64,000 nucleotides of DNA, from the NCBI GenBank assembly GCA_963924555.1, contig OZ004591.1, forward strand, positions 6,014,001 through 6,078,000. Direction: 5' to 3'. The translations under genes and the position numbers were made by a program. Below are positions 53,413 through 64,000 of the stretch, one piece after another. This stretch comes from Crambe crambe. Its lineage: Eukaryota > Porifera > Demospongiae > Poecilosclerida > Crambeidae. Below the pieces are notes generated by a model. That model was given only the letters and a program-made list of their open reading frames with translations, had not been told where the DNA came from and ran no database searches. The first letter of the stretch is position 1, and each line of letters starts with the position of its first letter.

Positions 53413-56278
53413 ATGTTCAAGTGGTCCCGAGTGATGGTTACAGTAAGCAACAGAATGAACGGGTCAGCGAATGAAAGCGGTTTCCTTCGTCCTGCAAGAA
53501 TTCCTTACAAAGTGGTGTATTCACTACTATTCACTCTAATAATAGTTATCATAGTGTTGCTTCTGCCCTCGAAAATCACTAGGAAACAAGCACTTTTGGA
53601 GAGAAGTAGTAACAACATTCAAATTATCAAAGAAGACCCTCTTCTCTATGGATATAATGCTACTTACCCTTTTACTACACCAATCAGTAAGCTGGAAATA
53701 CCCAACAGGGTGAGGGGTGTGGGACTGAGCCCATGTAGGAACCCATAACCTTATACTATTACTGTAGATTTCAGGATGGTTGTCCTGTCATAAGAGACCT
53801 GGAGTTGTGTAAACCATAGTATAGCAGGTCAACCTGCTCAGTTCCTTGCTCTATCGTAGTGATTTTAATTTTTCCCATTTCATTTTTCCAGGAGTTGATG
53901 GTGAGACCCACTTTCGGATCGGCTTAGTGGCAGACCAAGATGAGAACTCTAAAGTGGACAAAACGACGTGGCACAGCTGGTTCAAGTCAGGCACCCTTAT
54001 TCTTCATCCCGATCAGACAGTGTCTGTCAAGTGGGACCTTAAGAGAGACAAACTCATTTCACACGTCTCCGAAAAGGGGAGAGGGGTGGAGTTATCGGAA
54101 CTTGTTGTTTATAATGGAAAGTTGTACACAGTGGACGACAGATCAGGGATAGGTCAGTAAGAAGAGCACGGGGGGAGGGGGTAGGGGTTAGAAATGTCTT
54201 ATGTGTGGTCTGGTGCAACATTTTAAGGATGCATCTTGAAAGAAAAATTGTGGCATTTCCTTTCGTGTTGGAATGAAATTTGATCCAAAAAATTAACAGT
54301 GGATTGCAGTGATCTTGCAGAACACCAAACCATAGCCTCCTTTTAAGTAGACCAACTCTAAAGCCACAATTAAGTCCTTTGAAAGGAGGCTATGTAAATT
54401 TTGTTTTGGTGTTCTGAATTTCATGTATACATTGAATAAAGGACACATCAAAACCAGCTTTTATAGAGTAAGTGTTAGGCTTAGGTAAATCTTGAGCATA
54501 ATCTACCTAAGTGTCCTCTCTTAGGAGACTTCATTGAGTCAAGTGTACCTTGCTGTGAAGATATGATCTGTACCTGTCCAGCATAATACTGTTTGCTGTC
54601 AGTTCCAAATGCCGTGTGTAGAGAGGGATGGTGTATAAGTAGTATCACTGCAAGTATACAAATGCTGTGTGTAGAGAGGGATGGTGTATAAGTAGTATCA
54701 CTGCAAGTATACAAATGCTGTGTGTAGAGAGGGATGGTGTATAAGTAGTATCACTGCAAGTATACAAATGCCGTGTGTAGAGAGGGATGGTGTATAAGTA
54801 GTATCACTGCAAGTATACAATAGTTCTACTAACTAACTGCCTCTATTCTGTTACCCCTTCCCAGTGTTTGAGATCATCGAGCATCGTTTGGTTCCTTGGG
54901 TGATTCTGGAGGACGGACCGGGTACTGTGGATAAGGGATTCAAGGGAGAGTGGATGACAGTCAAGGACCACCTGCTCTACATTGGAGGTCTGGGCAAGGA
55001 GTGGACTTCACAACAAGGGGTAGGAAAGTGTCAGTTGGTAAAGGGTCAGCCACGCTAGTCGACCATGCATGGTATGCAGTGGAACCTCTGATAGAAATCA
55101 CTCTGAAAGAGGATTGACAACCTCTCTACAAAGTACAAAATATTGGGTCCAAGTGTGTCTGAGGCTCCACTGTAGCAGGGTGTTCGGATCTGTGGGACTA
55201 TAGATACTTAAACCATTAATTAATCTGGGGACCAGTTGCGAGCCTTCACTTATCTTGCTTAAAAACATTGTTCTCGTAGAAATTCATAAATGACTACCCA
55301 CAATATGTGAAAGTGGTGAACCCCCTAGGCCATGTGGAGCACAGACCATGGGCAAATAACTACAATAGAATGAAGACGAAAGCTGGAATAGAACCTCCTG
55401 GGTACATCATACACGAGGCAGCTTGCTGGAGTCAGATCCACAACAGGTGGTACTTCCTCCCCAGAAGAGCCAGTAAGGAAAGGTAGGACCTGACAGTTGA
55501 TATTAAGGAAGGAAACTCACTTCTCTTTTGAATATGGCGGTTAGTGTGTGGAGGTATTGAGATGGTGACCCTCCTGTACATACCTTATGTGTAGTGCAAG
55601 GCACCCCTTATCAATGTACTTGATTACTATATTAGCACTTTGATTACCACCACAGTTATGACGATGTTTTGGATGAGGGGAGAGCAACCAACCTCCTAAT
55701 AACTGCCGATGAAGCATTTACTGATATTTCTGTTTCCACATTAGGGGTAAATCAGTAGATGTGCAGGCCATTGATACTATAATCCTTGTTGTATTTTTTT
55801 GGCAGCCTTTAGAGGCGTACAGGGGTTATTCCTCTTTCAAATTCATTCCCGGGACAAGGGACTCCATGATTGTAGCCACCAAGTCAGAAGAAAACAAGGG
55901 GAGAATAGCATCTTGTATCCCTCCATTACACAGCAGTGTGTACAGTACTGTATTATACTGTATGGTGGGAAATTTTCACAGGGTAAAGGTTCCGAAAATA
56001 TGCACAAAAACAGTATGGTTTACACTCACTTTTTAGCAACGAAAAAAATTTCTACATACTTAGTCCAGAACCTCTCTGTGTTAATTATTTTAGTAGTAAT
56101 GCACCTTGACATGCTGTGATTGCTAGACATGATTGCATTGGACTTGAAAGGCCGTGTGCTCATGAAGGAACAGAAAATTGGTGACGTCAAGTAAGTTGTA
56201 ATCACAATATTAATCTCTGGCCTACTATATTCTCATTTTGGTTTGTGTGACAGGTATGAAGGAATAGAATTCATTTAG
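53413..56278 (+). CDS. CANT1: Soluble calcium-activated nucleotidase (apyrase family)
   Basis: Eight exons: 53413-53686, 53892-54152, 54865-55019, 55280-55482, 55656-55746, 55806-55914, 56127-56190 and 56254-56278; 393 aa (human 401). The N-terminus has a signal-anchor ([19 protein letters not shown]) for Golgi/ER insertion. The catalytic five-bladed propeller follows: [94 protein letters not shown] and KYEGIEFI at the end. CANT1 hydrolyses UDP, GDP and UTP with calcium and supports glycosylation. In-frame ATGs at 53350 and 53434 are alternatives. It starts 130 bp after the FNDC3 stop. Confidence 0.92.
54310..54425. mobile_element. Inverted-repeat element in a CANT1 intron
   Basis: cagaacaccaaaccatagcc plus tccttttaag on the left pairs with ctttgaaaggaggctatg plus ttttggtgttctg on the right. 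A diverged relative is inside TMEM214 remnant C' at about 28040-28255. Confidence 0.6.
54602..54820. repeat. 53-bp tandem repeat, four copies
   Basis: Units begin at about 54608, 54661, 54714 and 54767, each containing gtgtgtagagagggatggtg and agtatcactgcaagtataca, and are almost identical. The array lies in CANT1 intron 2. Confidence 0.92.
55077..55172. mobile_element. Complete short GGAACCTCT-family MITE in a CANT1 intron
   Basis: The 96-bp segment starts cagtggaacctctgatag and ends gaggctccactg; the inverted ends differ by one base. It is the clearest complete member of the family in the window. Confidence 0.7.
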
Positions 56279-56432
56279 TTCGTCCATTCATCAATTTTTA
56301 TTATCAAAATTTGCTCAAATGATAATCGTCAGCACGATATTGTATGGTAATGAGCGGCAACTTAAAAAAAAAATCTTATAATTAAAATAATAATTACCAG
56401 CTCAGCAGAAATAAAATGTAGATAGATCTTCG

Positions 56433-59172
56433 ATGGCGAGGAATTCAGTCAAAGTTTGTCCGCTGTTCAACTCTAGTGCAGATTCGCGGGCTAATTTCTA
56501 TCAGGTAAGCTTGAGTTTGGACTATAGAAAAAGTGGCTAGCTTCTCCCTGTTGAACTTGAAATGATCCTGTAGAATGTGATAGTGGATATAAGGTTTGGT
56601 GTGTCGATTATTTCCTTCTGTGGAAGGTAAGTTACATCAAAACTACCTGTCCCTCTACTTATAATTCATGTAATCAACTATCTCATGCAGCCTCTTTGTA
56701 ATAGGACTCATCTGGCTCTTCAAAAAATACAAGTTCTTTGTCCAACGCTTGATTCTCTACCTCAGCATTTCAGCATTTCTCTCCTCCATTGCCTATGCCT
56801 TTGTAAGTTAAGCATCTGGTGTGATCGACACCATCTTTCATACTCCACACTAGTTATTCAAACCACAGGAAAGACGAGCAAATCAGCCACCTTAAACTGA
56901 GAATCGTGCAAACATACGTACACCTCTAGGTTTTAAGATATACACTTTGTTCCATAGGGCCGAGTGAACTATGACCCTACATCACTGGAACGTGTGAAGT
57001 TCTGTGAGGCACAAGGGTTCTTTCTGTTGTACACAGATTGGACCGTCCTCCTCTCCATCTTCTGCATCACTCTCAACCTCCTCTTGTCGGTCTACACTGA
57101 AAACAAGACAAGGAGAATAGAAATGTGAGTCTGTTTATGTGGTTGATTATTCCCCAAGTTATCCAGTGAGTGTTATCCTCAAACCAGTGATTTCACAGAT
57201 TATCTGTAGACATAATGTTTCCCCTTGTTATTTTCAGTGTACTCACCTCATAACGACTTGCTATTAGCACTCCATTCACACTCTATTTGGCTGAGGCAAT
57301 TTGTATTTCAGTAGTAGCTAGTAGAGACATTCAAATCCATATCTGAATTTATCGTCTGAATTTTAATACATTACCATTGGAATCCCTCAATGACCCACTA
57401 TGATGTGTCTTTGTTCCATGTGTGCAGGATCTTTATCACTGTCATCTTTGTCCTTCCTCTCCCCATCAGCTGCATCCCATTTTATAAGAGCTCATTTGGG
57501 CCTTCAGGTGTCTGGTGGTAAGGACATAGTGAAACTATTGTAAAGTAAAGCACAAAATTTTCGTGGGGTAATTTTTTTTGTGGTTTTTGCAGTACTAAAC
57601 ATTATTATAAATTCCCTTATTTTTTGTGTATATACCCACGAAATATTCCCACTATTAGTGGAACCTCTGACAAAGGACACTCTGAAAGAGGACAAACCTC
57701 TTAATAGGGACAATCTTCTTTTTTTTTTTAAATAATAAAATGACCTCCGAAAGAGGGCAATCTCTCTACAAAGGACAAAAAGGATTGGTCCCAAGTGTGT
57801 CCATTGTTTCCGTGCACATACTGCATTGACTCCTATAAGTTCATGTATGTGTAATTGTACTGAAGTACGTAGTAGCAGGTTTTCCATACACTCCCATGAA
57901 TAGAAGGAGTAGTAGGAGTGAGTTTCCTTTCCATATTCTGCAGTTGGATTCGAAACAAGAATGATAACTGCTCCCACTTTTTGACTGGCCAATACTTGCA
58001 ATTCACTGTGTGAGTCATTTATATAACTCTTACAAGATGTCTACCTATGGAGAGGAAATCTAGCTTACTCTTTGATGTTTATCTATGTAGATGGTATGTG
58101 CCACAGTATGTGATGATTGTCCTTCTCTTTGGAATGTACATCTCTATCATTGTCCGTCTGAAAACCAAGGTGAGATTCATAGACACATCCAGATATCTGT
58201 GGCCACAGGCTGCAACATTCAACTTCTATGACCCTTTACCATTTTCTCCCCTCTAGGTGAAGACTTGGCAAGGAACGTATGACCCCAATGTGGAATACAA
58301 GAAGAGTCTCATCAAGAAGGAGATCAAACCACTCATCTGGTACCCTACCGTCTACTTCCTTGTGTCATTCCTTCCTTTAGTAAACAGGTTAGTCCTGCAT
58401 GCTACTGAAGACGTAGTCAAGAAGATGTAGTGATTGTAGTTGTTGTGAACTGAACTGGATTTACTCTTTCTTTTCCCCCCTTTCAGGATTGTGTCAAACA
58501 TAGTCACAACTCCTATTCTGTCTCTCTACGTACTTCATGTCCTCACATCACCTCTGCAAGGTAAGTTTTTTATAGCTCTAAGCTACATAATATCTAGACC
58601 CTTTACAGTGCTTATGATAAGACATCCCTACAAAGTGAAGGTTGTCCCTGGACATTGCATCAGTGTGCATTTTGACCAGTACTTTTGTCCTGACAAAACA
58701 AATAATGACCAGACATATGCCAATATTGGCCGGAAAATGTCAGGTGTCAGGCTGTTATCATAACTAGTCTCTCCCTGTAAGTACTTGCACACTATAACCT
58801 TTGCACCCTCCTTTCCCGCCAGGTGCCCTCACTGCTCTGGTGTATGCTCTGGACAAGGACACCCTCCAGAGATTGAAATGGAGTAACATAAAGGTAAGCA
58901 CTGCTAGTACAGAAAAGTTTAGTCGCCTGATTAGCTAAGTTATACATAGGAGAATTTTTGATTTAACTTTCTACCTGCCTTTCATATAGGCTAGCTTTAA
59001 GTATCGTGACACGGACAAGATTGTGCGGGAGTATCCGGTTGGTCCATCCATAGACGAGAGTTTTCCTTTCATTGCTGAACAATCTCAGTCCAAAATAACT
59101 ACTAGCCCCACCCCTTCAAGACGTTCATCCTCCCCACTTAATAGTCAACTTCGAAATTACTCATCATCATGA
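56433..59172 (+). CDS. Seven-transmembrane receptor, cAMP-receptor-like (Dicty_CAR/Git3 type)
   Basis: Eleven exons: 56433-56504, 56574-56626, 56691-56802, 56958-57124, 57428-57517, 57944-58009, 58091-58169, 58257-58387, 58487-58560, 58823-58893 and 58990-59172; 365 aa. Seven hydrophobic segments: VIVDIRFGVSIISF to FVIGLIWLF; LILYLSISAFLSSIAYAF; WTVLLSIFCITLNLLLSVY; IFITVIFVLPLPISCIPF; YVMIVLLFGMYISIIVRL; LIWYPTVYFLVSFLPLV; and VTTPILSLYVLHVL. Cysteines in FCEAQGFF and NCSHF could form the usual TM3-loop disulfide. The short N-terminus and TM spacing resemble cAMP receptor-like/GPR157-type GPCRs rather than rhodopsin type. The C-terminal tail is serine-rich (TPSRRSSSP), fitting phosphorylation. 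Ligand unknown. It begins 154 bp after the CANT1 stop. Confidence 0.75.
57656..57810. mobile_element. GGAACCTCT-family MITE copy in a GPCR intron
   Basis: Begins agtggaacctctgacaaagg, then actctgaaagaggacaaacc and ctctctacaaaggacaaaaa, and ends cccaagtgtgtccat. The right terminus is lost. Confidence 0.6.
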
Positions 59173-59649
59173 ACCCCATCAATTCTTGTATCATGAACTT
59201 TCAATTTTGTTTGAAAAGAAGGTATATAGACATGAACTGCTTGGATTACAGAGCACTCATAATGGTCATTGTCACCTCTCTATATGAAACAGCTAGTCCC
59301 ATGAGGCTTTCTACAGTTCACCTCTTCATATATAACAGCCATTTCTTGCTGGCCTGAGGGTGGCCACTAACCATATTCCACTGTATATGTTAAGTCTCCA
59401 CTACATATAACCATGACAACCCCTTGTGAGGAAACTTTTGAAAAGGCACTATCACTCCGAGCAATATTGCACATAACTCTTTAGCAAGTTATTATTGTAT
59501 CATGTCACATTATCAGCCTGGTTATTTTTCACGTTATTTCACATTACTTTCTCTCTGTATGTATCCCTTGCGGGCTTTACAATTAAATTTTGAATTTTGT
59601 AGTGTCGTCATATGGTGTGAGTGGGCGTGTTTTTTACGCGCCCGCCTAT
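59173..59649 (+). other. 3' flank of the GPCR gene
   Basis: Probable 3' UTR. An AT-rich stretch with ttacaattaaattttg near 59580 could hold the polyadenylation signal. I see no gene in it. Confidence 0.4.
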
Positions 59650-61038
59650 ATAATAGTTAGACAACGAGACCGAGGGATCTACGGTCTATTTAGAAACCTG
59701 AGAGCCCTGGGCTGTAGCGTCCCGAGCGCAGCGAGGGCGCTACTAAGGGCCCGAAGGTTTCTAAACAGACCGTAGATCCCGTTGGTCGAGGTGTCTAACT
59801 TATTTAGACTATAGCCAATCACTGGAGTTGTTTAACTTACTTCAACACGCACTTGGAAACAATAACCATGGTTTTTAAATGCAACAAACATGAATCAGAG
59901 CGCACCTAGAAACAATAACCGTGGCCACCGCGATGCGTTGCTAGAATTGGACCAATTGGAATGACCATCTTTACCGGGTTTACCTAGGGCAAGTGAATTC
60001 TAAGTGCTATAAGGCGTGATTCTAAGTGCCATAAGGCGTGATTCTAAGTGAATAGAATTCACCAAATGGACCAATCAGATTCCTTGATTGTGACTAGCTA
60101 TAGTCTAAATGCCTTTAGACTATAGCTAGTCACAATCAAGGAATCTCATTGGTCCATTTGGTGAATTCTATTCACTTAGAATCACGCCTTATGGCACTTA
60201 GAATCACGCCTTATAGCACTTAGAATTCACTTGCCCTAGGTAAATCCGGTAAAGATGGTCATTCCAATTGGTCCAATTCTAGCAACGCATCGCGGTGGCC
60301 ACGGTTATTGTTTCTAGGTGCGCTCTGATTCATGTTTGTTGCATTTAAAAACCATGGTTATTGTTTCAAAGTGCGTGTTGAGGTAAGTTAAACAACTCCA
60401 GTGATTGGCTATAGTCTAAATAAGTTAGACACCTCGACCAACGGGATCTACGGTCTGTTTAGAAACCTTCGGGCCCTTAGTAGCGCCCTCGCTGCGCTCG
60501 GGACGCTACAGCCCAGGGCTCTCAGGTTTCTAAATAGACCGTAGATACCTTGGTCTCGGTGTCTAACTATTATTTAGACTATAGCTAGTCACAATCAAGG
60601 AATCTGATTGGTCCATTTGGTGAATTCTATTCACTTAGAATCACGCCTTATGGCACTTAGAATCACGCCTTATAGCACTTAGAATTCACTTGCCCTAGGT
60701 AAACCCGGTAAAGATGGTCATTCCAATTGGTCCAATTCTAGCAACGCATCGCGCGCGGTGGCCACGGTTATTGTTTCTAGGTGCGCTCTGATTCATGTTT
60801 GTTGCATTTAAAAACCATGGTTATTGTTTCCAAGTGCGTGTTGAAGTAAGTTAAACAACTCCAGTGATTGGCTATAGTCTAAATAAGTTAGACACCTCGA
60901 CCAACGGGATCTACGGTCTGTTTAGAAACCTGCGGGCCCTTAGTAGCGCCCTCGCTGCGCTCGGGACGCTACAGCCCAGGGCTCTCAGGTTTCTAAATAG
61001 ACCGTAGATCCCTTGGTCTCGTTGTCTAACTATTATAT
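59650..61038. mobile_element. 1.4-kb three-arm palindromic element
   Basis: Arm 1 (59650-60109) is followed, after a four-base centre (60110-60113), by its inverted copy arm 2 (60114-60572). Arm 3 (60573-61038) repeats arm 2 in direct orientation. Outer ends are inverted: tatataatagttagacaac and gttgtctaactattatata. Each arm contains a nested hairpin built from gggatctacggtctatttag and its reverse complement, with a GC-rich core gtagcgtcccgagcgcagcg. Arms differ by a handful of bases. No coding frame; a foldback-type repeat. Confidence 0.85.
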
Positions 61039-62190
61039 ATTGGCAGTGTCAGATCATAGATAATAGTAGCCTCGTCCCCAGGCCTTATTAAGGCCTGGCA
61101 CGAGGCTAAGATAATAGAGCACTCCGTGGATATGAAACGCCCGCGAATACGGATGGTATACGGATATTTCTCAGGACAATCATTGCATTTCAGTGTGAAA
61201 CTGTGGACAATACACAAGGTGACTAGTAGCAAAACCTCTGCCAGAATGAAATGAATGATTTCCCTAGTAACAACTTTGTGTTAGATTTTCTTACACTGGA
61301 TATCTATTGTAGAAGAATCTAGTTTGCATGGAGCTTCAATTCTTTATCAAATACTTGGAGAATCTAGTATTGAAGTATAATAAGCTATGGAAAAAGAGTA
61401 TTGGCACCTTTTCCAAAATTGAGGTCCTCCATTTTGTGTTAGATTATTTCAGAAAGTTATCGAATGATGCACTTAAACTGTGTGTATTATTGTAGTACAC
61501 AGGTCAGTGTGCTTGGAGAATGTGGTGATCTTGTTGGCATAACATGCACAACTTCATAAGCACTCTTCCATCTACGACTGATCGTCTGTGCACTACCACT
61601 TTACCCGATGAATATCAGCAGGTATTAACCACAGGTGCACCAACAATCTCAAGCTATTCAAAAGATTATATGATGAATGTACTTGTTCATTAATGTATGT
61701 GTGTGGTACAGCAACTTTTATTTGATAGAAGATTTTCAAACACCTTCTGGAAGTGCACCTGATGATGATATTGCTGTCTCCTATTGAACACAAGACTGTG
61801 GTGGTCTGCTGTTGGACATCTACCCATTCACCTGGAGCATTATTCTTGCAAATCTCTTGAATAGCATTTTTATAAATTCTTGAATATCTGTCCTTTTTAA
61901 CTTAAATTTAAGAATTTGTTTGAATAATATCACACTGCTATGTATCTATAACCTAGCTACAGTATTATATAATCATTGATGACCATCCTGCTGTTGCAAC
62001 TTACTTCTAAAGTTTCTTCCTGGATGCAGCTATGAAAGTCCGTATTTTTAACGTAATCTTAATTAGTATTCCGTAAATGGGCGCTCCAATGATTAAACCT
62101 CGAGAAAATGAATATCCGGGAGCGTTTCATATCCACGGAGTGCTCTATTATCTATGGTCAGATTGTACATACATCACAACCACCGACGAG
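61039..62190. other. Spacer upstream of the EF-hand gene
   Basis: AT-rich, no convincing gene. 61067-61108 is a hairpin insert. 61108-61140 is an inverted copy of 62124-62157, which is in the 5' flank of the EF-hand gene. The short - strand frame at 61026-61232 (hydrophobic start, two cysteines) has no recognisable homology. Confidence 0.4.
61067..61108. mobile_element. Hairpin insert with target duplication
   Basis: tagcctcgtccccaggcctt and aaggcctggcacgaggcta form an almost perfect 42-bp palindrome. It is flanked on both sides by agataata(g), which looks like an 8-bp target-site duplication. Confidence 0.65.
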
Positions 62191-62820
62191 ATGGCAACTA
62201 ATGCAGCAACTGAAGGGACAGTTGAAGCCCACTTGAAGCAGGATCAGTTTCGCGTTCGCATCGGGGCGTATTTTAAGTCACTGGACGAAGATAAAGACGG
62301 TATAGTTTCTAGAGAAGATTACTTAAGTATTGTCCAAAGGATCAATAAGATTAAGGAGGAAAGTCCGGATGCCATTGCCCGTCCAGATGCTATTCCCAAA
62401 GCAAAAGAAGCTATTTTGGCTTATGCTGATGCGGTGGGGCTTACTGAAGGTGTGAAAGCAAGCCTTGACGACTATCTAAAGATGGCAGCAAACGTATTTG
62501 CTCAGGAACTTGCGAAGTGGAACAGTGGAGAAACAACCCTGCTTGAAAATATGGACCAAGCTTTCTTTGATGTCTTCAACATGGATGATGAATTTGTGAC
62601 CTTACAAGCATATAGAAATCAAGTGAGTATTTTAAATATATCTCATGAAGCTGCAGACAAAACTTTTAAACACATCCTGAGCATAAATAAAGGGGGACTC
62701 AATAATGGAAAAGTAACGAGAAAGGATATTATCAATGCTCATTTTGGTTATTGGCACACTCTGGACAGAAGCAAAGATAAGATTTATCCTGATCATAAGA
62801 AGTTCGTACAAAAGAAATAA
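62191..62820 (+). CDS. EF-hand calcium-binding protein (calexcitin / sarcoplasmic CaBP-like), intronless
   Basis: Single-exon gene, 209 aa from the ATG at 62191 (MATNAATEGTVE). The first EF loop is DEDKDGIVSRED, with Asp at 1, 3 and 5 and Gly at 6; position 12 is Asp rather than Glu. ISREDY/VSREDY followed by xxIxxRIxKI is typical of sarcoplasmic calcium-binding, calexcitin and coelenterazine-binding proteins. The middle hands (FNMDDEFVTLQAY) are degenerate. The last loop NKGGLNNGKVTRKD keeps the Gly but has weak ligands. The C-terminus is basic. Probably a soluble calcium sensor or buffer; the exact subfamily is not resolved. The open frame extends upstream to 62077, but that part overlaps an inverted repeat and I consider it 5' UTR. 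Lack of introns among intron-rich neighbours may indicate a retrocopy. Confidence 0.78.
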   Translation: MATNAATEGTVEAHLKQDQFRVRIGAYFKSLDEDKDGIVSREDYLSIVQRINKIKEESPDAIARPDAIPKAKEAILAYADAVGLTEGVKASLDDYLKMAANVFAQELAKWNSGETTLLENMDQAFFDVFNMDDEFVTLQAYRNQVSILNISHEAADKTFKHILSINKGGLNNGKVTRKDIINAHFGYWHTLDRSKDKIYPDHKKFVQKK

Positions 62821-64000
62821 CCTTGCAAAGGAGACATGAAGTTACTTTAGTTGTAGTTAAAACACTATTTTTTGTGTGCATTAGCAGATTGTGATGGCTT
62901 CAATTATCTGTGATTTTGTCTCATGCATGTGTGACAACAATCAGTCACATGCTGACAATGGTGTAGCCATATACCAAGATTAGATTAGCGTTGATAAATA
63001 TGTCTGCATGCCATGTTTGTATAGGCCTCTTCAGAGGAGCTAGCTGCATGGTTCTCCCCAAGTAACCAGAGCCAAGAAGCGAGTCTTCCCTGCATGTATT
63101 GTAAGATCACCAATTGGGATGAAAGAGGAATATCTGGGTATAGTGGGAGAGCCATTATTCTCCCCAAACAGGGATAATATTATTAGGATCGATTAACCAG
63201 CTGATAATTGGGGAGATAAGAGAAAGGGACCCAGTACCCAAACCTCCAAGGCTAGCTAATGTCAAGTCGCATGTATCAATGGTCCTTAAGGTTCTGGTAT
63301 ACTGTTATCAATTTATTAGCAAACTCATGAATTTTCAAGTATAGCAACTGGATTTGGTGATCACAACAATATTGTACTGGGCTTGGCATATACCAAAAAT
63401 CATTTTTTGAAAACTGTGTTATGGCATATCAAAATTATTAGCCAAGAATCTTACACATTATGACAATCTATGAAATTCCTATTATGGATGTCTCCAAACA
63501 GGAAGGTTGCTAGGGAGATAACTCCAGAGCTATTTAGCGAAAAAGCCAATTTTTGCCTAATTTTCATGGCAGCTTTGCCAACGCTTGTAACTCTCAGTAG
63601 CTATTGAACTTACTTTGATGATTTTTGCCTTTCCTCTATATTCTACAATGTAATATTGATTAGCTTAATCACACCTGACCTTGTGATTTGAAAAGTCTAG
63701 ACTAAATACTCAATATTACGTTGATAGCTGATGAAATCTGCAGTGCAGAGATGTATATACAAGATTATCAAAATTTCATGCTCATTGGCGCATCATACGA
63801 GCTTGCTTATGCGCGCACATGCTATATTAAGCATGCACATTATGTAAAGCGTGAGCAGCTGCTCTCAATTGATTGAGGCATTCTCTGTGTTAGGGGCCAG
63901 ACATCATATCTACAAAAGTATCTGGACACTGACTCTCTAGGACGATCCAGCTGTTGCTTCGCTGCGTCGTCTAGCTAGCTAGCTCAGCTCCTAGATCAAT
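62821..64000. other. 3' flank without recognised gene
   Basis: AT-rich sequence with only short frames. 63370-63620 has long unstructured text (gaaaactgtgttatggcata, gttgctagggagataactcc) that could belong to an interspersed repeat. The end contains gctagctagctagctc. I see nothing coding here. Confidence 0.35.

Noticed and set aside
54481-54714. - strand frame made of repeated Ser/Ile/His units
   Set aside because: Translation of the 53-bp tandem repeat in a CANT1 intron.
59590-59775. 61-aa frame across the outer arm of the palindromic element
   Set aside because: Arg/Ala-rich reading of the GC-rich hairpin core; not conserved as a frame between the arms.
62077-62190. N-terminal extension of the EF-hand protein (MGAPMIKPRENEYPG...)
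   Set aside because: The extension overlaps an inverted repeat shared with 61108-61140 and has no family counterpart. The internal ATG at 62191 fits related proteins.

Overview
The window is animal nuclear DNA with dense, intron-rich genes. Introns are mostly 40-1000 bp, intergenic gaps are often only 100-250 bp, and MITE-like repeats are abundant. The gene content (RCAN, RagA, UCKL1, TMEM214, EFHC2, FNDC3, CANT1) is metazoan. The compact layout, the cAMP-receptor-like GPCR and a tandem family of kelch-kinase genes would suit a demosponge, but the phylum is an inference. Exon coordinates below were worked out by hand from GT/AG sites, reading phase and homology remembered from human proteins.

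Layout. 1-1134: 3' part of a calcipressin (RCAN) gene, +. 1345-3469: RagA GTPase, +. 3718-8286: UCKL1 (uridine kinase plus UPRT-like domain), +. 8287-39900: an array of five copies (A-E) of one five-exon + strand gene family, encoding a six-bladed kelch propeller, a heptad coiled coil and a TKL-type protein kinase with a DYG motif. Copies A, B, D and E have intact frames (761, 776, 702 and 750 aa). Copy C is a pseudogene broken by a MITE, two nonsense changes, a lost splice donor and two frameshifts. Each copy is followed by a convergent (- strand) TMEM214 sequence. Only the last, next to copy E, is a complete gene (39928-42674); the others are 3' fragments. Broken pieces of UCKL1 exon 11 precede copies A, B and E. 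The array therefore arose by repeated duplication of a segment running from the 3' end of UCKL1, through the kelch-kinase gene, into TMEM214.

42777-46173: EFHC2 (three DM10 domains, ciliary), -, head-to-head at 160 bp with FNDC3 (46334-53282, +). CANT1 (53413-56278, +), a cAMP-receptor-like 7TM receptor (56433-59172, +) and an intronless EF-hand protein (62191-62820, +) follow. A 1.4-kb triple-arm inverted/direct repeat lies at 59650-61038.

Functionally, most flanking genes are single-copy housekeeping or ciliary genes with no obvious joint pathway. The accessory and rapidly changing part is the kelch-coiled-coil-kinase array. Its coiled coils differ in heptad number between otherwise near-identical copies, while the kinase catalytic residues are kept. 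I did not recognise this domain combination as a characterised family; its function is unknown.
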